A DNA stretch of 21,248 bases. It comes from a virus. The notes under the pieces are model-generated. The model saw only the letters and a program-made list of their open reading frames with translations, had not been told where the DNA came from and ran no database searches. The stretch spans positions 1-21,248 of the IMG/VR virus record IMGVR_UViG_3300035670_001411. One strand, given 5' to 3'. A program made the position numbers and the translations under genes. Below, in pieces: positions 13,570-21,242 of the stretch (positions are counted from its first letter, which is position 1; every line of letters begins with the position of its first letter).

Positions 13570-13755
13570 ATGAGTATGATGTACAAACAACAGGTTCTTA
13601 ACCTAACAGAAGTAATGGCAGGTAAATTAAGAATCATCGAAGGAGCTGCAACAGGAGCAATGCAGTTATCACATGCCGAAATCCTACAAATCATTAGGGA
13701 TACGCAAAAAGTAAATGAAAGAATCGCAGAATTAATCACCATTGAAAGAGAATAA
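13570..13755 (+). CDS. Small helical protein, 61 residues
   Basis: I choose ATG 13570 (MSMMYKQQVLNL) over the in-frame ATG at 13516, because the latter would place the terminator hairpin and T-run inside the coding region and give an odd N-terminus. The 61-residue product is largely alpha-helical, with amphipathic stretches (NLTEVMAGKLRIIEGAATGA and AEILQIIRDTQKVNERIAEL) and no membrane segment or cysteine. I do not recognise the family. It ends with TAATG overlap on the coiled-coil membrane protein gene, so the two are probably translated together. A role as a soluble partner of that membrane protein is a reasonable but unproven inference. Confidence 0.65.
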   Translation: MSMMYKQQVLNLTEVMAGKLRIIEGAATGAMQLSHAEILQIIRDTQKVNERIAELITIERE

Positions 13756-14846
13756 TGAATTGGCTTAAAGTTTTAGTTGGTTTATCCGCACTTATTATTG
13801 CAGGATGTGCTGCTTATTTTTCTGTGACGGGTTTAGGTGTTCTTTTTGCAGGAGCATCTATACCTGTTATGGTAATGGCATCTTCTTTGGAGTTAGCAAA
13901 ATTAGTCGCTGCTACCTATCTAAAACAAAAATGGGATGAATTGCAAGGATTCAACAAATGGTATCTAACTATTTCGGTTGGAGTTCTTATGTTAATTACA
14001 TCTGCTGGAATTTTTGGATATCTTTCAAATGCTTTTCAGGCACAATCTCTACAATTACAACAGGTAGATAGAGAAATTGCAGTTCATCAAACTAAAATAG
14101 ACCAAAATAACACCCAAATTACTCAACTTTCTACTCAAATTACAGAATTTAACTCAAATCAAGGTAAAATATTAGATGGTGGTAAAGTAAATTCTCGTCT
14201 TATTCGTTCAATAGATAACAGAGATAAGCAAATTTCTAAAATAAACGATAAAATTTCAGATTTACAGAATCAAAATGCCGAAGAAACTGAAAAAATCAAC
14301 CAAATTAAGATTTCTAATTTAGGATTAGAGAAAGAAGTGGGTGGATTTAGGTTTGTAGCAGAGGCATTTAATATGGAATTGAAAAATGTTGTAAAATTCT
14401 TCATATTTTTGATTGTAATTGTATTTGACCCTCTTGCAGTTGCTCTGATTATCGCGTTTAATGGGTTAGTTTCGGTAAAAAACCGAAAAGAGGAAGAAAT
14501 TTTAACAGAAAATGTAAAATTAGATAAACCAATTCGGACAGATTCCGAATTAGTGGAAAAAATTTATCAAGTTTATGGGGATAGTGGAAAAAATTCACCA
14601 ATTGAGGAAGAAAATGGTGTTATAGTGGAAAATTCTTTAGAAATAGAAGAAGTTTCAACTCAACAAGAAGAGGATTCACCAAAATTACAATGGGAAGAGT
14701 TTATGCATCCTGAATTTAATTGGAGTAATAAAAAGTTGTGGATAAATAACCCAAGAGCAGTCAATTTTTGGTTAAATTCAAAGGGGGGTAGTGCAAGAGA
14801 ACTCAATAAAATCAAAAACGAAGAAGATAATATAAAAACTTATTAA
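13755..14846 (+). CDS. Polytopic membrane protein with a long coiled coil
   Basis: The 363-residue product shows hydrophobic segments at about residues 4-26, 28-50, 69-91 and 213-240. Between segments 3 and 4 lies a long polar heptad-like region (about 95-195, Gln/Asn/Ile-rich, e.g. QITQLSTQITEF and ISKINDKISDLQ) likely to form a coiled coil. Segment 4 contains the striking VIVFDPLAVALIIAFN. The acidic C-terminal tail of about 120 residues ends in a Trp-rich, more basic part (LQWEEFMHPEFNWSNKKLW). I recall similar FDPLAVAL proteins in other phages, but no established function. With three helices before and one after, the coiled coil and the tail lie on opposite sides of the membrane. Superinfection exclusion or membrane remodelling are possibilities only. 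No signal peptidase site is clear. Confidence 0.75.
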   Translation: MNWLKVLVGLSALIIAGCAAYFSVTGLGVLFAGASIPVMVMASSLELAKLVAATYLKQKWDELQGFNKWYLTISVGVLMLITSAGIFGYLSNAFQAQSLQLQQVDREIAVHQTKIDQNNTQITQLSTQITEFNSNQGKILDGGKVNSRLIRSIDNRDKQISKINDKISDLQNQNAEETEKINQIKISNLGLEKEVGGFRFVAEAFNMELKNVVKFFIFLIVIVFDPLAVALIIAFNGLVSVKNRKEEEILTENVKLDKPIRTDSELVEKIYQVYGDSGKNSPIEEENGVIVENSLEIEEVSTQQEEDSPKLQWEEFMHPEFNWSNKKLWINNPRAVNFWLNSKGGSARELNKIKNEEDNIKTY

Positions 14847-14850
14847 AAGA

Positions 14851-14882
14851 CTTGTTTTTGTGAAATAAATTTCTTATATTTG
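14851..14882 (+). promoter_or_regulatory. Bacteroidota-type promoter for the uvsE-baseplate unit
   Basis: CTTG at 14851-14854, exactly 20 bases, then a perfect TATATTTG at 14875-14882. The -7 box ends four bases before ATG 14887, the same distance as at 11932/11937, so a leaderless transcript is predicted. No further clear promoter is seen between here and the end of the window. Confidence 0.65.
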
Positions 14883-14886
14883 AATT

Positions 14887-15783
14887 ATGAATATAGGATA
14901 TGCATGTATTAATATGACTTTGGGTGAGCAGACTCCCCGAATCACAACAAATCGTAGTATGGTTAAGAAAACCTTCACACAAAAAGGTATTTCTTATGCT
15001 TCGGAACTAGCACTACAAAACTCTCGTGATTTATTTGAGATTTTAAAATGGAATGTAGCAAATAACATCAAATTGTTTCGTACTTCATCCGATATGTTTC
15101 CGTGGGCAAGTGAATATAATTTAGAAGACTTACCAGATTACAATAAAATTGCAAATATTCTTAAAGGGTGTGGAACTTATGCTAACGAAAATGGGTTGCG
15201 TATTAACTCACATCCTGGTCCTTTCAATGTATTAGTTTCACCAAATCCAAAGGTAGTACAAAATACGATTGTAGATTTAGAACTACATGGTAAAGTATTC
15301 GATATGATGGGGTTATCTAAAACACCATATAATAATATTAATATTCATTGTAATGGTGTCTACGGAGATAAAATCTCTGCAATGGATAGATTCTGTGAGA
15401 ACTTTGAGAAACTCTCTGACAGTGTAAAGAAACGATTGACAATAGAGAATGATGATAAAGCATCTATGTATTCAGTTTCAGATTTGATGTATATCCACAA
15501 AAAGATTGGTATTCCAATTGTATTCGATTACCATCACCACCAATTTTGTACAGGTGATTTATCGGAAAAAGAAGCATTAGAGTTAGCATCTACAACTTGG
15601 CCAAAAGGTATTACACCAGAAGTTCATTATTCAGAATCAAAAGCATTACATGAAGAAAATAGTAAATTAAAACCACAAGCTCACTCTGATTATATCAAAC
15701 AATTACCCAATTTATATGGTAATGTTGTAGATATTATGGTTGAAGCAAAAGCAAAAGAATTGGCAATATTACCATTTTTATAA
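14887..15783 (+). CDS. uvsE: UV damage endonuclease UvsE/UVDE
   Basis: The 298-residue product matches the UVDE TIM-barrel family from its start (NIGYACINMTL, then the Arg/Asn stretch ITTNRSMVKKTF) through LFRTSSDMFPWAS to the metal-binding end. Candidate ligands in order are His109 (NSHPGPF), His154 (NIHCNGVYG), Glu187 in IENDD, Asp214 and His217 in FDYHHHQF, His247 in EVHYS, and Glu286 in DIMVEAK. The enzyme nicks DNA 5' to pyrimidine dimers and other helix distortions, starting alternative excision repair in the cytoplasm. T4 itself uses the unrelated DenV glycosylase. The -7 box four bases upstream suggests a leaderless message. It heads a long unit continuing into deformylase and baseplate genes. 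Confidence 0.93.
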   Translation: MNIGYACINMTLGEQTPRITTNRSMVKKTFTQKGISYASELALQNSRDLFEILKWNVANNIKLFRTSSDMFPWASEYNLEDLPDYNKIANILKGCGTYANENGLRINSHPGPFNVLVSPNPKVVQNTIVDLELHGKVFDMMGLSKTPYNNINIHCNGVYGDKISAMDRFCENFEKLSDSVKKRLTIENDDKASMYSVSDLMYIHKKIGIPIVFDYHHHQFCTGDLSEKEALELASTTWPKGITPEVHYSESKALHEENSKLKPQAHSDYIKQLPNLYGNVVDIMVEAKAKELAILPFL

Positions 15784-15802
15784 AACTTAAAACACAAAAC
15801 AA

Positions 15803-16444
15803 ATGACATTAATTACAGACAAAAAAACAAACGGTTTATTAAATCCAGAATTCAGAGAGTTTCTTTTAACACCAACTCCTAAAACAGAGTTTACTGCTAT
15901 TGAAGCAAATGAATTAGAAGAAACACTTAAAGCGGGATTATTTCAATATCCAGGTTTAGGTATTTCGGCAACTCAATTAGGTATTAAGAAAAGAGCTTGT
16001 TATATCAAATTTGGTGATGAAGAAAATGGTAGAGAGTTATTTTTATTAAATCCAGTTATTACATATCGTTCTAATGAAGGATTTCTTTTCTATGAAGGAT
16101 GTTTATCTATTCCAAAAACAGTCCAAAATCCATTAAAAACTATTAGAGCTTGTAAAGTTGTAGTTGAAACGGATAATTTAGGAACTTTGGAATTTGAAAT
16201 CAACAAAGAAGGAGATAAAGAGCAAGTTTCGGTAGAAACTATGATGACAGTTATTGTTCAGCATGAAATTGACCATTTAGATGGAATTACTATCAAAGAT
16301 AGAGTATATTCAACAACTCGTAAAGTTAAAGCAACACCGGGTAGAAACTCAATTGTAGTTATGAAATCACCGGAAGGGGAGTTGGTTGAAGTTAAGTATA
16401 AAAAAGCAAACGATTATTATTTACAAGGATACGAAATAGTTTAA
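15803..16444 (+). CDS. def: Peptide deformylase
   Basis: All three PDF motifs are present: GLGISATQLG at 51-60 (motif 1, GxGxAAxQ with Ser for Ala), EGCLSIP with the metal ligand Cys100 (motif 2), and QHEIDHLDG with His154, catalytic Glu155 and His158 (motif 3). The enzyme removes the formyl group from the N-terminal Met of new proteins, and here it is expected to be active. At 213 residues it is longer than most cyanophage versions, which are trimmed at the C-terminus; a C-terminal extension of about 50 residues with basic then acidic segments remains. Phage deformylases are thought to speed processing of proteins needed late in infection. The gap from uvsE is 19 bases. Confidence 0.95.
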   Translation: MTLITDKKTNGLLNPEFREFLLTPTPKTEFTAIEANELEETLKAGLFQYPGLGISATQLGIKKRACYIKFGDEENGRELFLLNPVITYRSNEGFLFYEGCLSIPKTVQNPLKTIRACKVVVETDNLGTLEFEINKEGDKEQVSVETMMTVIVQHEIDHLDGITIKDRVYSTTRKVKATPGRNSIVVMKSPEGELVEVKYKKANDYYLQGYEIV

Positions 16445-16446
16445 TT

Positions 16447-16686
16447 ATGGAAATTATACTAGGAATTGTAATTGCTTGTTTATTGGGAGCAATATACGGA
16501 ATTTGGAATCTTCTACAAAAGTTAGAAAGATACGAAGATTTTATAGAAGAAGAAACAACTAAAAACCAGGCATTACTGGAAGCATTGCGAGAAATAGATA
16601 ATCGCCAAATGTTTGAGAAGGATGATGACGTAGGTTCTATATTTTATCAAATAAAAGAAACTATCGAAAGATTCAAAAACATTTAG
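16447..16686 (+). CDS. Membrane-anchored short coiled-coil protein
   Basis: The 79-residue product begins with one N-terminal transmembrane helix (IILGIVIACLLGAIYGIWNLL, roughly residues 3-23). This is followed by a charged helical region with heptad spacing (KLERYEDFIEEETTKNQALLEAL) and an acidic patch before a final helix (FEKDDDVGSIFYQIKETIERF). I recall comparable small proteins in T4-like marine phages near gp55-type genes, but without an assigned function. Topology predicts a short N-out segment and a cytoplasmic coiled coil. The gene is two bases after the deformylase stop and one base before the sigma factor start, so it is co-expressed with both. Confidence 0.75.
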   Translation: MEIILGIVIACLLGAIYGIWNLLQKLERYEDFIEEETTKNQALLEALREIDNRQMFEKDDDVGSIFYQIKETIERFKNI

Positions 16687-16687
16687 A

Positions 16688-17377
16688 ATGGCAAGAAAAG
16701 CAAAGAGCAAACAATACTTTACAAAGGATACAGAAGATGCAATCATAGAGTATAATTTATCAGATGAACAAAGAGTTAAAGATTTATTATACAGAGATAG
16801 AATTAAACCTGCATTTGATAAACTTGCTGAAATAGTTTATAATAAATGGAAGTTTACTTATTTTGATGATGACCCACAAGATGTAATGGCAGAAGTTGTT
16901 GCATTTATGGTTGAAAAAATCCATATGTACAAAAACGGTAAAGGTAAAGCATTTAGTTACTTTACAATTGTTGCTAGAAATTACCTTATCTTAAATAATA
17001 ACGCAAACTACAAACGATATAAAGATACTGATATTTTATCATCTTTACCTGAAAACTTTGATACGGAAAACAATTTCAAAGAAGAGGTAAGAAACGATGA
17101 ATACAGAACTTTTAATAAAAGAATGTTAGCATATTGGGATGTTCATTTAGAAAATTATTTTCCAAAGAAACGTGATATGCAGATTGCGGATGCGGTTTTA
17201 GAATTATTTAGGAGAGCAGAATACATAGAAAATTTCAATAAAAAATCTCTTTATCTACTTATTAGAGAGATGACTGGTCACCCAACTCATTATATAACTA
17301 AGGTTGTCAATAAAATGAAAGAAAGACAAATGGAGTTATTTAACGAATTTGAAGATATGGGTGATATTAAAATTTAA
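16688..17377 (+). CDS. 55: gp55-like late transcription sigma factor
   Basis: The 229-residue product matches T4 gp55, the phage sigma that directs host RNA polymerase to late promoters. YFTKDTEDAIIEYN at the N-terminus precedes a region-2-like core: the helix AFDKLAEIVYNKWKFTYF, then DVMAEVVAFMVEKI, and GKGKAFSYFTIVARNYLI around 95-112, where the K-AFSYF-x-x-V-x-N pattern is diagnostic. The remaining helical part ends in KMKERQMELFNEFEDMGDI, in the position of T4 gp55's terminal sliding-clamp-binding peptide, though the motif is not certain by eye. Sigma regions 3 and 4 are absent, as expected for gp55. It is collinear with the baseplate genes it would help express. Confidence 0.88.
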   Translation: MARKAKSKQYFTKDTEDAIIEYNLSDEQRVKDLLYRDRIKPAFDKLAEIVYNKWKFTYFDDDPQDVMAEVVAFMVEKIHMYKNGKGKAFSYFTIVARNYLILNNNANYKRYKDTDILSSLPENFDTENNFKEEVRNDEYRTFNKRMLAYWDVHLENYFPKKRDMQIADAVLELFRRAEYIENFNKKSLYLLIREMTGHPTHYITKVVNKMKERQMELFNEFEDMGDIKI

Positions 17378-17381
17378 CACT

Positions 17382-19079
17382 ATGATTCAATTAGGAATTT
17401 CAGCTTTCTACCATGATTCAGCAGCTTCAATAGTAATAGATGGTAAAGTTATATGTGCAATAGAAGAAGAGAAGTTGTCAGGCATAAAGCATGACAACTC
17501 TTTTCCATTTAAGGCAATTGCTTGGTGTTTAAGCTACGCAAATATATCAATCGAAGATGTTACCATGGTTTGTTGGTATGAGAACCCAGAGTTAAAGTAT
17601 GATAGGGTAAAACACACATTAGGTAGGAGATGGATTAGTAATTGGAAGACTTGGTTTAAGTTTAAGAAAGAATTTAAAGCAACAGAAGGTAATTTATCTC
17701 AATATTTAGAGAAAAACATAGGTTTTAAGGGTACTTTGTACAAAATCAAACACCATTTATCACATCTAGCACTATCTTTTTATACATCCCCATATGATGA
17801 TGCTATTGGGTTATCCATAGATGGTGTTGGTGAATGGGATACAATTTCTATTGCAAGTTGTGATATTAGTGGTATTAGAGAGGTAAAATCGGTATATTTT
17901 CCCAATTCTTTGGGATTAGTGTATTCAACTATAACTGCATATTTGGGATTCAAACCAAATGAAGGAGAATATAAAGTAATGGGTTTAGCACCTTACGGAA
18001 CTCCTAAAAACTACGAACACATTTTTGATAAATTCACCAAATTGGGTGGAGATGATATTATCAGTATAGACCAAAAGTATTTCACTTGGGAATATTCTAA
18101 TACAGATATGTTCAATATGGATTTAGTAGACTTAATTGGGTTTGAACCGAGAACACCTGATTCAGAAATAGAACTACATCATATGGAGTTAGCATCTGCT
18201 CTTCAACATTGGTATGAAAAATGTTTTTATTATGTAATCAACCACTCATTAGAATATATTGACAGTAAAAACTTAGTATTGGGTGGTGGGTGTGCTTACA
18301 ACGGAACTGCTAATGGTAAGATAAAACAAAACACACCTATAAAGGATGTGTGGATTCCGTATGCTCCATCTGATGCGGGTTCTGCTATTGGTGCGTGTTT
18401 ATATGTTTGGCATGATGTTTTAGGATACTCTAAGAAAATGGGTGGTGATAATCAATCTCCATACTTAGGACCTGAATTTAGTGAAGATGAATTATTTCAT
18501 ATTATAAATAAAGAAAATAATATTGTTGTTGAAAAAATAGAAGATGAATATCAGTTATGTAGAATTGCTGCGAATATTATAAATGAAGGTAATATTGTAG
18601 GATGGTTTCAAGGTAGAACTGAATTCGGTGCAAGAGGTTTAGGTAATCGTTCTATATTAGCAAATCCCCATTTACCAGATGTTAGAGATAGAATAAATAA
18701 AGTTGTTAAGAAAAGAGAGATGTTTAGACCATTTGCTCCATCTGTAACAATTGAAGATTATAAATTATATTTTGATTCAGAAGGTGAAGTTCCATATATG
18801 AATCAGGTTGTAAAAGTTAGTGGATATAAAGATATCCCATCAGTAACACACGTTGACCGTTCAGCAAGAATACAAACTGTTAGAAAAGAACAAAATCCAC
18901 TATACTATAATTTGTTAAAAGAATTTGAAAAAGTAAGTGGAACTCCAATTTTACTAAACACATCATTTAATTTAAAAGGACATACTACAACAAATGACCC
19001 ACAAAAAGCAATGTGGACATTTATGAATTGTGATATGGATTATTTGATTATGAATAATTATATAATAAAGAAGATATAA
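17382..19079 (+). CDS. NodU/CmcH-family carbamoyltransferase
   Basis: I start at ATG 17382, giving 565 residues beginning MIQLGISAFYHDSAAS. An upstream TTG at 17349 would overlap the sigma gene and add 11 unlikely residues. The N-terminal Kae1-like domain contains LGISAFYHDSA, the metal-binding KHHLSH (His124, His125, His128), SIDGVGEWDT and LVLGGGCAYNG. The C-terminal YrdC-like part has GWFQGRTEFGARGLGNRSIL, RDRINKVVKKREMFRPFAPS and a PILLNTSFNLKGH stretch. Enzymes of this family transfer the carbamoyl group of carbamoyl phosphate, through an adenylate, to a hydroxyl on a sugar or antibiotic. T4-like cyanophages also carry one. The acceptor here is unknown; a glycan made by the upstream cassette is a plausible target. 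Confidence 0.92.
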   Translation: MIQLGISAFYHDSAASIVIDGKVICAIEEEKLSGIKHDNSFPFKAIAWCLSYANISIEDVTMVCWYENPELKYDRVKHTLGRRWISNWKTWFKFKKEFKATEGNLSQYLEKNIGFKGTLYKIKHHLSHLALSFYTSPYDDAIGLSIDGVGEWDTISIASCDISGIREVKSVYFPNSLGLVYSTITAYLGFKPNEGEYKVMGLAPYGTPKNYEHIFDKFTKLGGDDIISIDQKYFTWEYSNTDMFNMDLVDLIGFEPRTPDSEIELHHMELASALQHWYEKCFYYVINHSLEYIDSKNLVLGGGCAYNGTANGKIKQNTPIKDVWIPYAPSDAGSAIGACLYVWHDVLGYSKKMGGDNQSPYLGPEFSEDELFHIINKENNIVVEKIEDEYQLCRIAANIINEGNIVGWFQGRTEFGARGLGNRSILANPHLPDVRDRINKVVKKREMFRPFAPSVTIEDYKLYFDSEGEVPYMNQVVKVSGYKDIPSVTHVDRSARIQTVRKEQNPLYYNLLKEFEKVSGTPILLNTSFNLKGHTTTNDPQKAMWTFMNCDMDYLIMNNYIIKKI

Positions 19080-19080
19080 T

Positions 19081-19485
19081 ATGAGTACAGAATTTAAGTT
19101 ATTTGATGGCAAAGATTTATCATCCTTATTTAAGGATATTTACGATAATCAACAACAAAAGAAGAAAAATATTTCAGAAATGATTGAATCACTTCGTAAG
19201 TTGATTCGTAATGTGGGAGAGGCAACTGTTCTTGCTCCTATCATTAGAGATTTGATAGATTCATCTATTAAAAATGATGACCATTTAATTAAATTGGCAA
19301 CTATTGCTCAAAGATTGGCAATTGCCGATTCTAAAAGTATTGGAGAAGATGGTTGGTTAAGTGAAGCAGAAAAAGCACAACTCATCGGTGATATGGAAGA
19401 TACTATAAATGAAATTGAAAAGAAGAACGATGAAAAGTTATTAGATATTCAAGTTGAAATAGAAGATATAAAAACAAAAATTTAA
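19081..19485 (+). CDS. Probable virion assembly protein, helical
   Basis: The 134-residue product is hydrophilic and almost entirely helical. It has charged coiled-coil-like stretches near both ends (NQQQKKKNISEMIESLRKLI and MEDTINEIEKKNDEKLLDIQ). There is no membrane segment or enzyme motif. It begins one base after the carbamoyltransferase stop and ends immediately before the baseplate needle protein gene, so it is most likely a tail/baseplate assembly or structural component. I do not recognise a specific T4 equivalent. Its length and heptads would suit a chaperone-like or adaptor protein of the baseplate, but this is inferred from position. Confidence 0.65.
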   Translation: MSTEFKLFDGKDLSSLFKDIYDNQQQKKKNISEMIESLRKLIRNVGEATVLAPIIRDLIDSSIKNDDHLIKLATIAQRLAIADSKSIGEDGWLSEAEKAQLIGDMEDTINEIEKKNDEKLLDIQVEIEDIKTKI

Positions 19486-20691
19486 ATGGAATCATTTTTA
19501 GCAACAGTTGATAAAGTATATCCAACTAATACAGAATTCTTAGCTAAACCAGAAACCGATAAGATACCACTTTACAATGGTAACGAAAAGTTTTCGGATA
19601 AGGATGCTAGAATGTATGGTGCTATAACTTATCTAGCAGAAACTGGTGTTCAAACCGATTATGCATTTCCATTTGATAAAAATAATTTTACATTTCCAAT
19701 TAAAGGAGAAACTGTCGTAGTATTCAAAATAGCAAATCAAACATTTTGGATGCCTTATACTAATACACCGTATTCAAATTATAGAAGAGATTATATTACA
19801 TACAAAGCAACTGAAGCAGATGATGTAACCGAAGTTGGTGGTAGTAAAACTGGAAAAGAATATACACAAACTGCAAATGCAGGTGGAACTACTACTAATA
19901 CTAGTTCTTCAAAACCGGATGATAAAAAAAAATATAAACAAAATGAAAACATTAAGTTTATAAATCCAAAAGAAGGTGATACTATTTTAAGTGGTAGAGT
20001 TGGAAACACAATTCGTTTATCTGAATTTTTTTTATCTTCGGATGGTAAATCTTATCCTGGTATATTCATTCGTAACAAACAAAATGCGGAATTAGATACT
20101 AAACCAATTGGAGAACTTATAGATGAAGATATAAATAAAGATGGTACATCTGTTTATTTCGTTTCTGGTAAAATAAAAGTTCCATTCAAGGAAACTATTA
20201 AAAAAGAAAAGAAAGCATTTAAATCATATCCATCCGATTTTAGCGGAGACCAATTATTTGTAAATTCAGATAGAATTGTACTATCTGCAAAAGCAAAGGA
20301 GTTTATTATTTTTGGAAAAGGAAATACAGGTGTGATTACGGATGGTAATTATTCAGTAGATGCTAGTAAAGAAGTTTATATAAATTCAGATAATAAAATA
20401 ACTATACATTCAAATGGTTCAAACCAAATATTTTTAAATTCAAGTAATGGTAAGATATTTTTAGGTAAGAATCAAGGAGCAGGAGGACAAGGAGCAGATG
20501 TTCAAAAGATGGTATTGGGTGGTGAGTTGGTTCAAATACTTACAGAATTATTGGATGCAATATCACAACAGATATACCTAACACCGGCAGGACCATCTGC
20601 ACCAGGACCAACTAATGTTGCACAATTTAATACCATAAAATCAAAACTACAAACCATATTATCTGCTAATAATTATTTAAGTAAAAACTAA
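19486..20691 (+). CDS. Baseplate hub/needle protein (gp5-like, non-lysozyme)
   Basis: The 401-residue product has an N-terminal beta-rich region (1-105: ATVDKVYPTNTEF to QTFWMPYTNTPY) compatible with the OB-fold of gp5/VgrG-type hub proteins. A Ser/Thr/Gly linker follows (110-150), then GDTILSGRVGNTIRLSE (about 165-181). A repetitive strand region at about 255-345 (VNSDRIVLSAKAKEFIIFG, YINSDNKITIHS, QIFLNSSNGKIFLG) is like the triple beta-helix of the membrane-piercing needle. No lysozyme domain is seen, unlike T4 gp5. The C-terminal part (GAGGQGADVQKMVLGGEL onward) is helical with a Pro/Gly-rich segment. It would sit at the centre of the baseplate. The next gene starts on its last base (TAATG). 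Confidence 0.78.
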   Translation: MESFLATVDKVYPTNTEFLAKPETDKIPLYNGNEKFSDKDARMYGAITYLAETGVQTDYAFPFDKNNFTFPIKGETVVVFKIANQTFWMPYTNTPYSNYRRDYITYKATEADDVTEVGGSKTGKEYTQTANAGGTTTNTSSSKPDDKKKYKQNENIKFINPKEGDTILSGRVGNTIRLSEFFLSSDGKSYPGIFIRNKQNAELDTKPIGELIDEDINKDGTSVYFVSGKIKVPFKETIKKEKKAFKSYPSDFSGDQLFVNSDRIVLSAKAKEFIIFGKGNTGVITDGNYSVDASKEVYINSDNKITIHSNGSNQIFLNSSNGKIFLGKNQGAGGQGADVQKMVLGGELVQILTELLDAISQQIYLTPAGPSAPGPTNVAQFNTIKSKLQTILSANNYLSKN

Positions 20692-21242
20692 TGTCTTGGA
20701 ATACTTTTAAATCTACTCTATTACCTTCTATGCAATCAAATGTATATGGGAATAATATCGCGGGATTTTCAAAATTATTTACAACATCTTATGATATAGC
20801 TATAAAAAGTGGTTTTGATTCTTTAAATAAAGTTCCACTTGCGTTGGGTAATACTGTTTTAATGGAATCAACTTTAACGGCATTATTAGTACAAACACAA
20901 TTATCAACTACATTGACATTTTTAGATGTGGTAGGTCCGGCTATAATTGGATATTGGGTAGGTGCGCAATTATCAAATTTTCCACCACCAATTATTCCTG
21001 CGGTTGGAACTATTCAAAATATATCAACATTATCCGGAATAGTATTATCACCGGGTGTATGGACTGCTTTACCAGTTACTCCAAATAATAATTCATCTAT
21101 ATTTTTGGATGCTTTTATAAATTCTGCAAAAATACATTTAACAACAGTTAGTGGTATTTTTTCAGTAATTGGGCAATATCCACCACCTGCACCCGCAGCA
21201 CCTGCTATATTACCATGGTCTGGATATAATGTTATTGGGTAA
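20691..21242 (+). CDS. Probable baseplate/tail structural protein
   Basis: The 183-residue product begins SWNTFKSTLLPSMQSN, with an Ala/Ser/Thr-rich, non-charged composition typical of structural proteins. It continues with a hydrophobic, Gly/Pro-rich central stretch (FLDVVGPAIIGYWVGAQL) that is probably buried instead of membrane-spanning, and a PPPAPAAPAILP segment near the end. I recall proteins of similar start and composition next to baseplate hub genes in T4-like marine phages, without a clear T4 equivalent. The start overlaps the needle gene stop, indicating coupled expression and probably a shared complex. The stop at 21240-21242 lies just before the window's end, so the gene is complete. 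Confidence 0.65.
   Translation: MSWNTFKSTLLPSMQSNVYGNNIAGFSKLFTTSYDIAIKSGFDSLNKVPLALGNTVLMESTLTALLVQTQLSTTLTFLDVVGPAIIGYWVGAQLSNFPPPIIPAVGTIQNISTLSGIVLSPGVWTALPVTPNNNSSIFLDAFINSAKIHLTTVSGIFSVIGQYPPPAPAAPAILPWSGYNVIG

Noticed and set aside
17349-17381. TTG start adding 11 residues to the carbamoyltransferase
   Set aside because: It overlaps the sigma factor gene by 29 bases and family members begin close to the LGISAFYHD strand, matching ATG 17382.
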